Part shown: positions 52,099 to 61,038 of the stretch, piece by piece
How the letters are laid out: each line of letters starts with the position of its first letter
Numbering within the stretch: position 1 is the stretch's first letter
NCBI RefSeq assembly: GCF_030409945.1
Contig: NZ_JAUFQV010000043.1
Location: 338,369-402,368, forward strand
Length of the DNA stretch: 64,000 nucleotides
Direction: 5' to 3'
Origin: Vibrio tapetis subsp. quintayensis
GTDB taxonomy: Bacteria > Pseudomonadota > Gammaproteobacteria > Enterobacterales > Vibrionaceae
Notes under the pieces: model-generated
The model's input: the letters and a program-made list of their open reading frames with translations, nothing else
Told to the model about the DNA's origin: nothing
Databases searched by the model: none
Translations under genes and position numbers: made by a program

Positions 52099-53444
52099 AT
52101 ACCAAACCTGACTTACAGCACTGTCCTGCACTTGTTGTTGCCGCGCCATCATCTGGTAGCGGCAAAACAACCGTCGTCGCGGCATTGGCAAGGCTACTGA
52201 CTCAACAAGGAAAGAAAGTTCGGGTATTCAAAACTGGGCCAGATTTTATCGACCCACAATTTCTTTCTTTGGCGTCCAAATCGCCGGTATATCAATTGGA
52301 TTTATGGATGTGCGGAGAAGATGAATGTCGACGCTTGTTAGCTGAAGCCGCCGTTGAAGCCGATATCATCCTAATCGAAGGCGTGATGGGCATGTTTGAC
52401 GGGCAATGCTCCAGTGCCGACATCGCCGCCAAGTTTAGCATTCCCATTCTTGCGGTAGTTGACGCAGGGGCCATGGCTCAGACTTTTGGCGCCTTGGTGC
52501 ATGGGTTAGCCACTTATCGAGAAGACGTCACCATCTTCGGTGTGATGGCAAATCGAGTAGGTTCTCCTCGCCATGCAGAAATGCTGCAAGAAAGCCTAAA
52601 ACCTGGCGTCGAGTTTTGTGGCTGGCTAGCCAAAGATACTGACCTTAGTTTGCCTGAGCGCCATCTAGGGTTGGTGCAAGCGTGTGAGCTAAAAGACATT
52701 GAACAAAGGCTAGACAAAGCCGCGTCCGCATTGGCAGAACATGGTGACATACCGCTCCCTGACCCCATTGATTTCAGTTTCCATGTTGATGTGACCAATA
52801 AAGACTATTCTTGCGCGCTTGAAGGTAAAACCATTGCCGTGGCATTTGACGCTAGTTTTGCTTTTTTGTATCAAGCAAACATCGACTTATTACAGGAAAT
52901 GGGCGCAAACATCGCTTATTTTTCACCTTTAGCAGGTGACACCTTGCCAGCCTGTGACGCCTTGTATTTACCGGGCGGTTACCCTGAGTTGAATTTGACC
53001 GAACTTGCCAACAATGCGGGCTTGATGGCCGAGATAAACGAACATATTAGTCAGCAGAAACCGTGTTTGGCAGAGTGCGGTGGCATGTTGTATTTGAATC
53101 AGTCCTTATCCAACAAGCAAGGTGAAACTCAAACTCTGGTTGGCGCGTTAAATGCCAAGTCTGAAATGCAGCCGAAATTGGCTGCACTTGGCATTGTGAA
53201 AGCAGAATTTGGTGCCGGAAAGCTCACTGCCGGAGAGCGCAATGCTGGAGAGCTAAGAGGCCACACGTTCCATTACTCAAAAACCATAAGTGATGAAGCG
53301 GTTATGGTGCGTCCTGTCTCACAATATGGCAGAGAAACCGACCCAGTTTGGTATAAGCATCAAACCATTGCCTCTTATATCCATTGGTATTTCCCTTCTA
53401 ACCCGCATGTAGTAGCAAAAATGTTCAATGGAGAACTGTGCTAG
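52095..53444 (+). CDS. cbiA: Cobyrinate a,c-diamide synthase CbiA
   Basis: A 449-residue ATP-dependent amidase. The N-terminal dethiobiotin-synthase-like domain has the P-loop APSSGSGKTT (about 16-25), TGPDFIDP and EGVMGMFDG. The C-terminal class-I glutamine amidotransferase domain has PCLAECGGMLYL with the nucleophilic cysteine. It amidates the a and c side chains. It is the last cobalamin gene in the operon. cbiP and the cobU/S/T genes must be elsewhere if the pathway is complete. Confidence 0.94.
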   Translation: MNTKPDLQHCPALVVAAPSSGSGKTTVVAALARLLTQQGKKVRVFKTGPDFIDPQFLSLASKSPVYQLDLWMCGEDECRRLLAEAAVEADIILIEGVMGMFDGQCSSADIAAKFSIPILAVVDAGAMAQTFGALVHGLATYREDVTIFGVMANRVGSPRHAEMLQESLKPGVEFCGWLAKDTDLSLPERHLGLVQACELKDIEQRLDKAASALAEHGDIPLPDPIDFSFHVDVTNKDYSCALEGKTIAVAFDASFAFLYQANIDLLQEMGANIAYFSPLAGDTLPACDALYLPGGYPELNLTELANNAGLMAEINEHISQQKPCLAECGGMLYLNQSLSNKQGETQTLVGALNAKSEMQPKLAALGIVKAEFGAGKLTAGERNAGELRGHTFHYSKTISDEAVMVRPVSQYGRETDPVWYKHQTIASYIHWYFPSNPHVVAKMFNGELC

Positions 53445-53512
53445 CGAGTCTTCACATTTCTAATCAGCGCTTCCTGAACTTAGTTTGCTGGGAAGCGCGA
53501 ATAAGCGATATG

Positions 53513-54175
53513 TCAACAAGTGGGCGCATGTTCCGATTCAACAAGCGGGATCACATCAAACAGCGAGTCGAAAATGTGCTTAGCACGAGCGGCGATGTCT
53601 TCTCTTGGTGGCAAAATATCAGGCACCATAGCGGCCATGCAGCCAGCATCTAACCCGGATTGCATGCCATTGTTAGAGTCTTCTAACACGAGGCAGTGCT
53701 CGGGCTCTAGCGCTAATAACTGAGTCGCACGAAGGTAACAATCGGGTTTTGGTTTTCCGTGTTCAATATCTTCTGCGGTCACGATGGCATCAAACTGAGT
53801 TAGGTAGTCTGAATGTTTGAAGTGATGCTCAACTTCAGGGCGGTGAGAGGAGGTGACTAACGCACACTTCAAGCCGTGTTTTTTTAGCGTTGCGAATAAG
53901 CGGTCGAACCCCATTTTGTAAACCACACCAACGGCGCGTTGATTGCGTAATTCTTGTTTGCACACGCTGCGATATCGCTCTAGATCCAACTGGTCACCAA
54001 ATTCAGCTTCAAGCAGCCGTTCACATTCCGGATCTTGAGTGCCAATGAAGTGCTGGTAGATCTCGTCGGTCAGATCCAGCCCTTGTTCTTTGGCTGCATA
54101 TTGCCACGCAGCCTTGTAAATGTGCTCACTATCGAAAATTAGCCCATCCATATCAAACAGCAGTGCTTTTATCAT
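53513..54175 (-). CDS. HAD-family phosphatase (beta-phosphoglucomutase-like)
   Basis: A 220-residue HAD hydrolase. The nucleophile motif LFDMDGLIFDSE (D8/D10) and late motifs LVTSSHRPEV, KPKPDCYLRA and LEDSNNGMQSG are present. The cap domain lies between motifs I and II, as in sugar-phosphate phosphatases such as YcjU or GppA-type yeast glycerol phosphatases. The substrate is not determined. AGGAAG precedes the ATG. It is convergent with cbiA. Confidence 0.88.
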   Translation of the reverse strand: MIKALLFDMDGLIFDSEHIYKAAWQYAAKEQGLDLTDEIYQHFIGTQDPECERLLEAEFGDQLDLERYRSVCKQELRNQRAVGVVYKMGFDRLFATLKKHGLKCALVTSSHRPEVEHHFKHSDYLTQFDAIVTAEDIEHGKPKPDCYLRATQLLALEPEHCLVLEDSNNGMQSGLDAGCMAAMVPDILPPREDIAARAKHIFDSLFDVIPLVESEHAPTC

Positions 54176-54270
54176 GGTTCTTCCTATTGATTATGACGGT
54201 ACTGTTTTACCAAGTTTTGAAAGAGAAATGAGCCGCTTAGCTCACATCCTTGTGACTGTTAACCTGAATT

Positions 54271-55239
54271 TTACAAATTTTTGGCTCCATTGGGTGAGGG
54301 TAAGCTTTGGTGGCCCAGCTTTACCTTAATAGAAGGGTAGGCTTTAACCTGCGCTTTTAGTTTTAAAAGGCTTGCTCTGTTTTCTAATTTGTCTTGCGTA
54401 AAGTCGCCTGGTTCGACACTGTTATTCCAACCCCATGCAGTATGGCTAATGTCCCCAGCCAGCAGTACTGGCCTGCCCGTGGTGTTGATAAGATAAGCCG
54501 TCGACCCTGGCGTGTGTCCGGGCATGTGAAGGGCGAACATGCTGCTATCTCCAAAGACATCCACTATGTCATGCTTCCATTCTCTTAATGCTGGCCTGCC
54601 AGACAGCAAGGTATCGACGACTTTTTGAGTAGCTAAGTTTATCCAATACTCACCAGCAGCTTCTCCTTTGCCTGTATAAATAGGCACCTGCTTAGAAACC
54701 TCTGGAAGCCCAGAGATATGATCGACGTGCAAGTGGGTAAGAAACACGCCTCTTAATGGCGATGAAAGCGCTCCAATGATGTCGGCTGTGAATCGTTTTG
54801 CGTCGATGTGTTCTAGGCCAAAAAGTCGATGAAGAATCGGATTCACCCCAAAGGTTTCAGGTTGATGGACAAACGCTTCGGATACGCCAGTGTCGATGAG
54901 GAAACTGCCGTGAGTAGGGTGCTCAAGCACATAGGTAAAAATTTTGATTGGCTCCATTTTGTCTTTGAGCTGCGCTTGTTGAGATTTGTCATGATTTAAA
55001 TTGACTAACCCGGCGAGTGGAACCTGCCAGTCTGCTGCCACCACAGTTGTTAGGCTCACAATGCCTTGCCCGACGGGTTTCGATAACATGGCGTTGATGT
55101 TTTGCATATTCGAAGCCATGCCCAAAGGGCTCTTTTTGGCTTCGTGGGTAGACGCTTTATAATGGTTTACGGCCAAAAGTGCAGCTGAAACCAATACCGT
55201 AACAGTGATAAAAGTGCCGATGATCCTTTTTTTGTTCAT
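54271..55239 (-). CDS. Exported or membrane-anchored metallo-beta-lactamase-fold hydrolase
   Basis: A 322-residue protein with an N-terminal hydrophobic segment (about 5-23) and an MBL-fold domain. Zinc motifs are HLHVDHISG (HxHxDH, in VFLTHLHVDH), HMPGHTPGS and LAGDISHTAW. The overall pattern resembles N-acyl-homoserine-lactone lactonases and relatives. Lactonase activity is possible but not shown. It is divergent from the LysR gene at 55358, its likely regulator. Confidence 0.85.
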   Translation of the reverse strand: MNKKRIIGTFITVTVLVSAALLAVNHYKASTHEAKKSPLGMASNMQNINAMLSKPVGQGIVSLTTVVAADWQVPLAGLVNLNHDKSQQAQLKDKMEPIKIFTYVLEHPTHGSFLIDTGVSEAFVHQPETFGVNPILHRLFGLEHIDAKRFTADIIGALSSPLRGVFLTHLHVDHISGLPEVSKQVPIYTGKGEAAGEYWINLATQKVVDTLLSGRPALREWKHDIVDVFGDSSMFALHMPGHTPGSTAYLINTTGRPVLLAGDISHTAWGWNNSVEPGDFTQDKLENRASLLKLKAQVKAYPSIKVKLGHQSLPSPNGAKNL

Positions 55240-55357
55240 GAATGACTCCCTGTGAGATAGCTCTAATTTGAATAAACCAAAAATGCGTTAATCAATCTAC
55301 TTTAGCTATGCGTTGTTATAATAACAATTGACTAAAATCGCATGGGGTTATCCAAAA

Positions 55358-56278
55358 ATGAATATCGAAAGGCAACAACAGTTAAGTTGGGATGACCTGA
55401 AACTGTTCATTGCTGTTGCGGAAAGTGGCAGCTTTAGTGCCGCCGCTAGGAAGTTAGGTTTAAAGCAACCGACATTGAGTCGACGCATGTCAGAGATGGA
55501 GGCATTGCTAGGCGAAGCGTTGTTTATTCGAGATAACCTTGGATGCAGACCAACGGAATTTGGCCTTCGGCTGGTGCCCGCAGCAGAACAAATGGCGCAA
55601 TGGGCCGAGGAAGCTTGGCACAGCGCAACGCAGAGTTCTAACCAAGTGAGTGGACGTGTGCGTGTGACTGCGCCACCGGGCATTGCGTTTGGTTTGATTC
55701 CTGCGCTTGCAGCCAAGCTTGCTCTAGTGGCGCCGCAAATACAGCTTGAAGTAACCAGTAAATTAGAAACACTGAACCTAGCGCGGGGTGAAGCAGACAT
55801 TGCAATGCGAACCCGCTTTAACCCAACTGATGACCTCGTCTGTTTGGCCACCATCACCAGCGACATGTGCGTGATGGCGTCTCCTACATACGCTCAAAGC
55901 CTGCCGTCTAAGCCAAGCTTTGAGGATATTCGCTGGATTTGTTGGCCCGACAGCCATAATCATCTTAAATTGAATCAAATACTGCAAAGCGTCATACCGG
56001 ACTTCAAGCCTATGTTCACATCAGACGACTTCAGCGTTCAAGTTGCAGCCTGCGAAGCGGGAGTTGGTGCCATGGTACTCTTTGACTCAATTCGCCTTAA
56101 CAACATGCTGGAAAATTTGGTAACCATTCCGATAGACATTCAACAATATGGCGGAGGGGAGCTATTCTTGGTGGCGCACAAGAGACAGGCGTATTTGCCT
56201 AAGATAAAACGAGTGGTTGATGCGATGGAACTGGTATGTTCTGAATTGCAAGATAGTAGTCGTTTTGAGCGTCATTGA
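55358..56278 (+). CDS. LysR-family transcriptional regulator
   Basis: A protein of about 306 residues with an N-terminal LysR helix-turn-helix (about 6-65, SFSAAARKLGLKQPTLSRRM) and a C-terminal effector domain (about 90-295). The frame extends upstream to a TTG at 55328, but ATG 55358 gives the usual spacing to the DNA-binding domain. It is divergent from the MBL-hydrolase gene and separated by 118 bases, the classic layout for LysR control of its neighbour. Confidence 0.87.
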   Translation: MNIERQQQLSWDDLKLFIAVAESGSFSAAARKLGLKQPTLSRRMSEMEALLGEALFIRDNLGCRPTEFGLRLVPAAEQMAQWAEEAWHSATQSSNQVSGRVRVTAPPGIAFGLIPALAAKLALVAPQIQLEVTSKLETLNLARGEADIAMRTRFNPTDDLVCLATITSDMCVMASPTYAQSLPSKPSFEDIRWICWPDSHNHLKLNQILQSVIPDFKPMFTSDDFSVQVAACEAGVGAMVLFDSIRLNNMLENLVTIPIDIQQYGGGELFLVAHKRQAYLPKIKRVVDAMELVCSELQDSSRFERH

Positions 56279-56603
56279 GATTGATATTATTGTGGAAAGG
56301 TATGTTCTGGACAGAATTAAATGTTTAAAAATAGTGCGATTTATTTACTTAGGTAATATTTCACCGTGATGAATGCCGTGAGTGATGTACCCAGATTTCT
56401 TCGCTGGGGGGCAGCTAAGATACTTATAGCAATTCTTTTGTAATCAGAAAGTACTTTCGCAACCCTCTACTAACTCTTTGGTGTGAACTCTTTGGTGTGT
56501 GTCCGATCAAAGTACCTTATTTACATAAATTTACGGTCGCTTACGTTGCCTTACGTACGTTAGCATATACTAATATTAACTAAGGAACACAAAGGGCACT
56601 ATC
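56279..56603. other. Intergenic region with short repeats
   Basis: About 325 AT-rich bases before the EF-hand gene. They include a perfect 14-base tandem duplication (56472-56499). No gene is seen. Confidence 0.6.
56472..56504 (+). repeat. Tandem 14-bp repeat and a TTTGGTGTGTGTCC element
   Basis: AACTCTTTGGTGTG occurs twice without a gap (56472-56485 and 56486-56499). The second copy runs into TTTGGTGTGTGTCC (56491-56504). This 14-mer recurs exactly, in the same orientation, at 58544-58557 on the far side of the transposase gene. Confidence 0.75.
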
Positions 56604-57200
56604 ATGAAAACTACATACACATTAATTGCACTTGTTACCCTTGCCGTTGCAACTGGCGCTACAGCAGCGAATATGAATAAAGGTAAAGGCAACAACATGC
56701 AGCAACCGGAATTTGTACAGTTAGATCTTAATCAGGACGGTCAAGTTACCGAAGACGAATTTAATCAGGCCAAGGCGGAACGTATAGAGAAGCGTACCGA
56801 AGAAGGGCGCACATTAAGAAATATCAGCGCCTCAAAGACCTTTGAAGCCGTAGACACTAATGGTGACGGCGTACTGACCAAGGATGAGTTCTTAGCTCAG
56901 CGTAAAGATGGTATGAATGCAAATCGCGGAGGGAAACAGTCCAAGTCGATGAAATCAAATATGCAACGACCAGATTTTGCGACATTTGATATAGATGGTG
57001 ATAAGAGCATCACTCAAAAAGAGTTCGATACATACCGTGCAGCAAAACAGCAGAAAGTAACCAATGACGGGCGTGCACTCAATGGCAAGAGACAAGCGGA
57101 TGTGTTCACTGCCTTCGATACTAATGGTGATGGTGTAATAAGTGAAGAAGAGTTCGCTGAACGTCAAAGCAAGGATCGTCAGGGCAAAAAAAGAAGTTAG
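56604..57200 (+). CDS. Exported EF-hand calcium-binding protein
   Basis: A 198-residue protein with a signal peptide (about 1-22) and four EF-hand loops: DLNQDGQVTEDEF, DTNGDGVLTKDEF, DIDGDKSITQKEF and DTNGDGVISEEEF. These keep the D-x-D/N-x-D/S-G pattern and the final E. They form two pairs, separated by a Lys/Asn/Gly-rich linker around GMNANRGGKQSKSMK. It should bind calcium in the periplasm or outside the cell. The function is unknown. Confidence 0.9.
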   Translation: MKTTYTLIALVTLAVATGATAANMNKGKGNNMQQPEFVQLDLNQDGQVTEDEFNQAKAERIEKRTEEGRTLRNISASKTFEAVDTNGDGVLTKDEFLAQRKDGMNANRGGKQSKSMKSNMQRPDFATFDIDGDKSITQKEFDTYRAAKQQKVTNDGRALNGKRQADVFTAFDTNGDGVISEEEFAERQSKDRQGKKRS

Positions 57201-57212
57201 ATTAACTCAATA

Positions 57213-57245
57213 CAAATTTAGGCCTCTGCACGAGGCCTTATTTGC
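57213..57245 (+). terminator. Terminator after the EF-hand gene
   Basis: AGGCCTC pairs with GAGGCCT around TGCAC, flanked by CAAAT and ATTTG that extend the stem. T-rich sequence follows. Confidence 0.75.
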
Positions 57246-57473
57246 GTAAATTTGTTAAAGAGACACACACAAAACAAAGACCTCAAAGGAAGGCTGTAAG
57301 CGATTTGTGAAATTAGCGGGCCTTCATAGAAAGCGGCATTGTTTGCTACGAACAGGCATGTGAGTGGTTCGTTTTAGCGGGGGTGTCGACGTGACCCCCG
57401 AGTTTAAAACAAACTGCGTTAGCCAACTAATGCTGGCGTGGTACTTGGAGTGATAAGGGGTGTGTTGCTGGTG

Positions 57474-58433
57474 CTATTCGAGGGGATAATAGTGAATTCT
57501 GGACTTATCTAGCACCGCTTTCGCATGCTCAAGATTGCAGGTTGAGCCGATAGCTGTCGAACGTTTTCGCTCCAACGCAGAGCAGACTTTTAACCAACTC
57601 ATTTGGTTAAAGTTTAGCCTTTCTAATATCGGAGGTAAATTTGATGCTATTGACGATTTACCGTTTCGAAATTGTCTTGCTGTCCAGTCTACTAGTTCGA
57701 TGTAATCTATTAATCTAAAGGGTATTCCATCCATCAGTTTGGTGGTTGAATTACCAATGAATGGGTGTAAACAAGGCGCGGTTGCTAGGTTGTCGTTCAG
57801 TGCCTGTAGCCTTGCTTTTATTGATGTAAATTCTGATTGTTCAGGGGATTTAGCTATACCTGCACGAACCGGGTTCAAGTCCACATAGGCCATGGCAGCG
57901 GCTAAGGCCTTTTCATCAAGTAGCGCTTGGCTTTTGAAGCGACTTTCCCAAAAGTGGCCAGTACACTCATCCTCGTGATTGGCTTTACAGGCAATGTCGT
58001 AATTGAGCTCTTTCATGAACCAACTTAATGACCACAGCCTCTCTCGCCAGGTATTAATGATTTCTGAGCACTTATCTTCTTCTGCTTGAGTCTTTAATTC
58101 TTTTTTTAGCCAACACTGAACCAATACAGGCAGTTTGTGAGTTCGACTCCAGCGTTCAACCACTTCATCAAGTGTTAGTTTAATAGCTTTGTCGCGATTA
58201 ATGTGCAACACCAAATGGTAATGATTAGACATCACGGCATAGGCGCACACATCAATACAATAGGTGCGAGTGAGGGCCTGAATTTTGTGCTCAATCCATT
58301 CTCTTCGGTGTTCATAGCATTTGTTAGTCGCAGTATCGTTGCCACATAAAAAGCTTTGCCTTACACATCTCGAAACACAGTGATAGTTGGGCGTTGCCTC
58401 GACAGAGATAAGCTGTTTTCTTGCAGTAGCCAT
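57474..58433 (-). CDS. REP-associated (Y1/HUH) transposase-like protein
   Basis: A 319-residue protein of the TnpA_REP/Y1 superfamily. The HUH metal motif is seen as HYHLVLH in AVMSNHYHLVLHINR. The late helical region CTGHFWESRFKSQALLDEKALAAAMAYVDLNPVRAG is the usual signature of the RAYT group; the catalytic tyrosine is presumably Y187 in MAYVDLNPVRAG. RAYTs cut single-stranded DNA near REP-like hairpins and are single-copy domesticated transposases. It may be linked to the short repeats on either side. Confidence 0.88.
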   Translation of the reverse strand: MATARKQLISVEATPNYHCVSRCVRQSFLCGNDTATNKCYEHRREWIEHKIQALTRTYCIDVCAYAVMSNHYHLVLHINRDKAIKLTLDEVVERWSRTHKLPVLVQCWLKKELKTQAEEDKCSEIINTWRERLWSLSWFMKELNYDIACKANHEDECTGHFWESRFKSQALLDEKALAAAMAYVDLNPVRAGIAKSPEQSEFTSIKARLQALNDNLATAPCLHPFIGNSTTKLMDGIPFRLIDYIELVDWTARQFRNGKSSIASNLPPILERLNFNQMSWLKVCSALERKRSTAIGSTCNLEHAKAVLDKSRIHYYPLE

Positions 58434-58543
58434 GAACGTTTCCGGTAGTTTTTTACTAAGATAGCAATGGCGTAGAAAAGGAAAAGTTTGGAATAATAGA
58501 AGTGGAGTGATGTCGAGGTAAAGTCAGTCGTTTGGTCATACTA

Positions 58544-58579
58544 TTTGGTGTGTGTCCTATGAATGATCTATGAATGATC
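58544..58579 (+). repeat. Second TTTGGTGTGTGTCC element and an 11-bp tandem repeat
   Basis: TTTGGTGTGTGTCC (58544-58557) matches 56491-56504 exactly. It is followed at once by TATGAATGATC twice (58558-58568 and 58569-58579). The element lies 110 bases upstream of the transposase start. Confidence 0.7.
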
Positions 58580-58582
58580 TAA

Positions 58583-58747
58583 AATGGTCATCATTTAATA
58601 AACCGTAGTAGCGAGCAAGCTAAGTTTATAGTTATAGGGAGCCGAGTTACAAAAGACGAAGCCCATTACCCAGATGATGATTTCAAATGGGTTGTTGAAA
58701 GTTCTGGTGAATGGACTCCTTCTAGAAAGGACGGAACACCATACTAG
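58583..58747 (+). pseudogene. Coding remnant, 3' end of an unknown gene
   Basis: A 54-codon open stretch ends at TAG 58745-58747. Its C-terminal part, KDEAHYPDDDFKWVVES then GEWTPSRKDGTPY, has a protein-like composition. There is no ATG, GTG or TTG in frame and no ribosome site. It is probably the end of a gene cut off by rearrangement near the repeats. The family is not recognised. Confidence 0.4.
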
Positions 58748-58774
58748 TTACTATTAAGTAGTAGGAGGGAGACT

Positions 58775-59140
58775 ATGATTCCAACAGCGATTCTTATTCA
58801 TGTTCCAAATGTCGCATTGGGCATCGAGTGGTATCAAAAAGCCTTTCCTACAGCTGTATCTGTTTATCATCCTAGTTTCGATTTTACCGTGCTCAATTTA
58901 AACGGTTTTTCTCTAGAGATAGTACAGGCAGACGAAAAAGTAGGCTCAGGTAAATACGGGACAGTTTTATATTGGTCGGTAAACAACTTGGATAAAGCAC
59001 TGGATCATTTTGAAGCACTTGGTGCAAAACTGTATAGAGGCCCAATGGCAATTGAAAATGGGCTTTTTATGTGTCAAATCGAAGACCCGTTTGGCAACTT
59101 AATTGGCTTGCGTGGGGCAACCACGTTGCAAGTGGTTTAA
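58775..59140 (+). CDS. VOC-family (glyoxalase/bleomycin-resistance fold) protein
   Basis: A 121-residue protein with the paired beta-alpha-beta-beta-beta units of the VOC superfamily: ILIHVPNVALGIEWYQKAF at the start and IEDPFGNLIGL near the end. Metal ligands are likely H at the first motif and E in the last. Members range from glyoxalase I to drug-binding proteins; which applies is unknown. GGAGGG precedes the ATG. The next gene follows after 45 bases. Confidence 0.82.
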   Translation: MIPTAILIHVPNVALGIEWYQKAFPTAVSVYHPSFDFTVLNLNGFSLEIVQADEKVGSGKYGTVLYWSVNNLDKALDHFEALGAKLYRGPMAIENGLFMCQIEDPFGNLIGLRGATTLQVV

Positions 59141-59185
59141 ATGGATTATCAAAGGCCTATATGCCATATCAGTTTAGGAGATAAA

Positions 59186-59557
59186 ATGGACATTTTGATC
59201 GAACAAGAAATAGAACTCCATCAATACCAAACTCGTCAGAACAAAGCTGATCTTGCTCGCTTAATACACCCTAGCTTTACTGAAGTTGGTAAGTCAGGAG
59301 ATAGCTACGACTTTACAACCATTATTCAAATGATGGATTTGGAAGAGCCTTCAGATATCCGCGTTCATTCTCAAAAGTATGAATGTATTCAACTTGAGCC
59401 TTCTATACAGCTTTTAAAGTATGAATCTGCTCTTGTAAGTGAGTCGGGAGAAGTTAGTGACTATGCTAAACGCTGTTCAATTTGGACATTTACGGGCACT
59501 TGTTGGAAGATCAGGTATCATCAAGGTACGCAATGTAAACCTTTCAAGCTCAGTTAG
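59186..59557 (+). CDS. NTF2-like (DUF4440) protein
   Basis: A 123-residue protein with an N-terminal helix and an NTF2/DUF4440-like cone fold pattern: DILIEQEIELHQYQTRQNK, then LARLIHPSFTEVGKSG, ending WKIRYHQGTQCKPF. Such proteins act as small-molecule-binding or isomerase-like domains. No specific function is known here. ATG 59186 has GGAGATAAA just upstream. It follows the VOC gene and may be co-transcribed with it. Confidence 0.75.
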   Translation: MDILIEQEIELHQYQTRQNKADLARLIHPSFTEVGKSGDSYDFTTIIQMMDLEEPSDIRVHSQKYECIQLEPSIQLLKYESALVSESGEVSDYAKRCSIWTFTGTCWKIRYHQGTQCKPFKLS

Positions 59558-59820
59558 TAGTGATTATCCGAAATCTAATCCGATCTCAAAAAGCCCAGGC
59601 AATCATCGTTGTTGCGTTTGAGTTGGCTATAGTCGTAATTCGATGACAACATCGGAGTTCTACGGAAACTTTCAACAATTTCTATAGTTCACATTCTGGA
59701 ATCTAGGCGGTAGGGGCTTTTGATTGAGCGTGAGCATAATTAGCGTTATGATTGGTTGCATATAAGTACGGAAGAAACCCGTTTATTCAGCGTTAAGTTT
59801 ACGAGGATTGACAAGTAACG

Positions 59821-61038
59821 ATGGATGACTTTTTTAAAACAAAAGTGGGATTTACCATTGGTCTTCTTGCAGCAGTATTTGCATTTAAGCCACTGGTCGA
59901 TTCTAACTCCAATGTTGGATTTAGTATATTTCAGGTGAAAATCACCATTGAATACGCGTACATATTTTTAACCGCCTTTCTGGGGCTAGCGGTGTACTTT
60001 ATATCACTCCAGTTTGCATCTTCTAAACACGTTAAAGCTCTTGATGCGATTAGTGATGCTTGTTATTCCGTTGCATTAGCAACGCCCCCTGTATTTCTAG
60101 CATTCTGGTTTATCACTATTACTCTAAGTTACATGGGTTCTTATGTTAGCCAAATCCCAGAATACGCATTTAATTTTCTAGCGGGTGTGCTTTCTACCAT
60201 TTCAGCCAGTGTAATCTACTCATTTTTACGGAAGTCCATTAAGTCAAAATTCTTAGCAGCGGAAAAACAACAAGAGCGCAAAGCTGATTTAGAAATCCTT
60301 TCTAGAGCAAAGGAGCTTGCAGATATTGGCATGTACGATATGTCTGTATTGGAATCGAGTAAAATTGTCGAGTCTGCTTTGAGGCGCTTGCTCGATACAA
60401 GAGGAATCTCAACGAAAAGAGGAAGCATGATGGAGCTAGTGCAACTATCAGAAAAGCATAAGATATTGAGTAGCAAAGAAATCAGCTTCTTAAATGAAAT
60501 TAGGAAAAAGAGGAATGAATCTGTCCATTCTATCGATGCAGTAAACAAAAACTCAGCAGAAAGAATCCTGCATATCTCTAGGGAGTTAATTGCAAAGCTT
60601 GACGCAGTATCATCTTCCTCTGGGTATGAATGGCTTGAAAAAAATAGGGAAAAGGTAATTCAACAGCTAAAAGAGGGTGAACTACAAAAATGTGGGCAAG
60701 CGTTAAGTATGCTCCAAGAAGCGTGGAGAAATAGAGACGGTGCAGTTTGGTTGGAATTAACAGATTTTTTTGAGGTTGCGCTTACATCCAACCCGGAATT
60801 GATCGTTAGTATGTTCGAAGATGATAAAGAACTACTAGAAAGTTGGTTAGAAAGTGCTGAAGTTCAATTATTTACGGACTTTCTTGGTGGAGACAAAGAG
60901 CGGCTTGCCGGCGTTCGTTTGACTATTATTTCTCAACTTGAAAAGTACATATCTAGCCTAGACAGTAAGTCTAAAAGTGAAGTGGCTAGAAAAATTCTGT
61001 TAGTGATCGAAAAATCTCAAATCAGAGAAATTGATTAG
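59821..61038 (+). CDS. Membrane-anchored HEPN-domain protein
   Basis: A 405-residue protein. Four membrane helices (near 8-24, 43-63, 82-106 and 115-136) are followed by a charged coil and a helical HEPN-like domain (about 155-260). The HEPN catalytic-type motif R-x4-H is present as R231-N-E-S-V-H236. SSKIVESALRRLL is the usual early helix. A further helical region to the end has no known family. HEPN domains are mostly RNases in toxins and phage defence, so an RNA-cutting membrane effector is possible but unproven. The ribosome site is weak. The gene is flanked by other accessory genes. Confidence 0.68.
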   Translation: MDDFFKTKVGFTIGLLAAVFAFKPLVDSNSNVGFSIFQVKITIEYAYIFLTAFLGLAVYFISLQFASSKHVKALDAISDACYSVALATPPVFLAFWFITITLSYMGSYVSQIPEYAFNFLAGVLSTISASVIYSFLRKSIKSKFLAAEKQQERKADLEILSRAKELADIGMYDMSVLESSKIVESALRRLLDTRGISTKRGSMMELVQLSEKHKILSSKEISFLNEIRKKRNESVHSIDAVNKNSAERILHISRELIAKLDAVSSSSGYEWLEKNREKVIQQLKEGELQKCGQALSMLQEAWRNRDGAVWLELTDFFEVALTSNPELIVSMFEDDKELLESWLESAEVQLFTDFLGGDKERLAGVRLTIISQLEKYISSLDSKSKSEVARKILLVIEKSQIREID

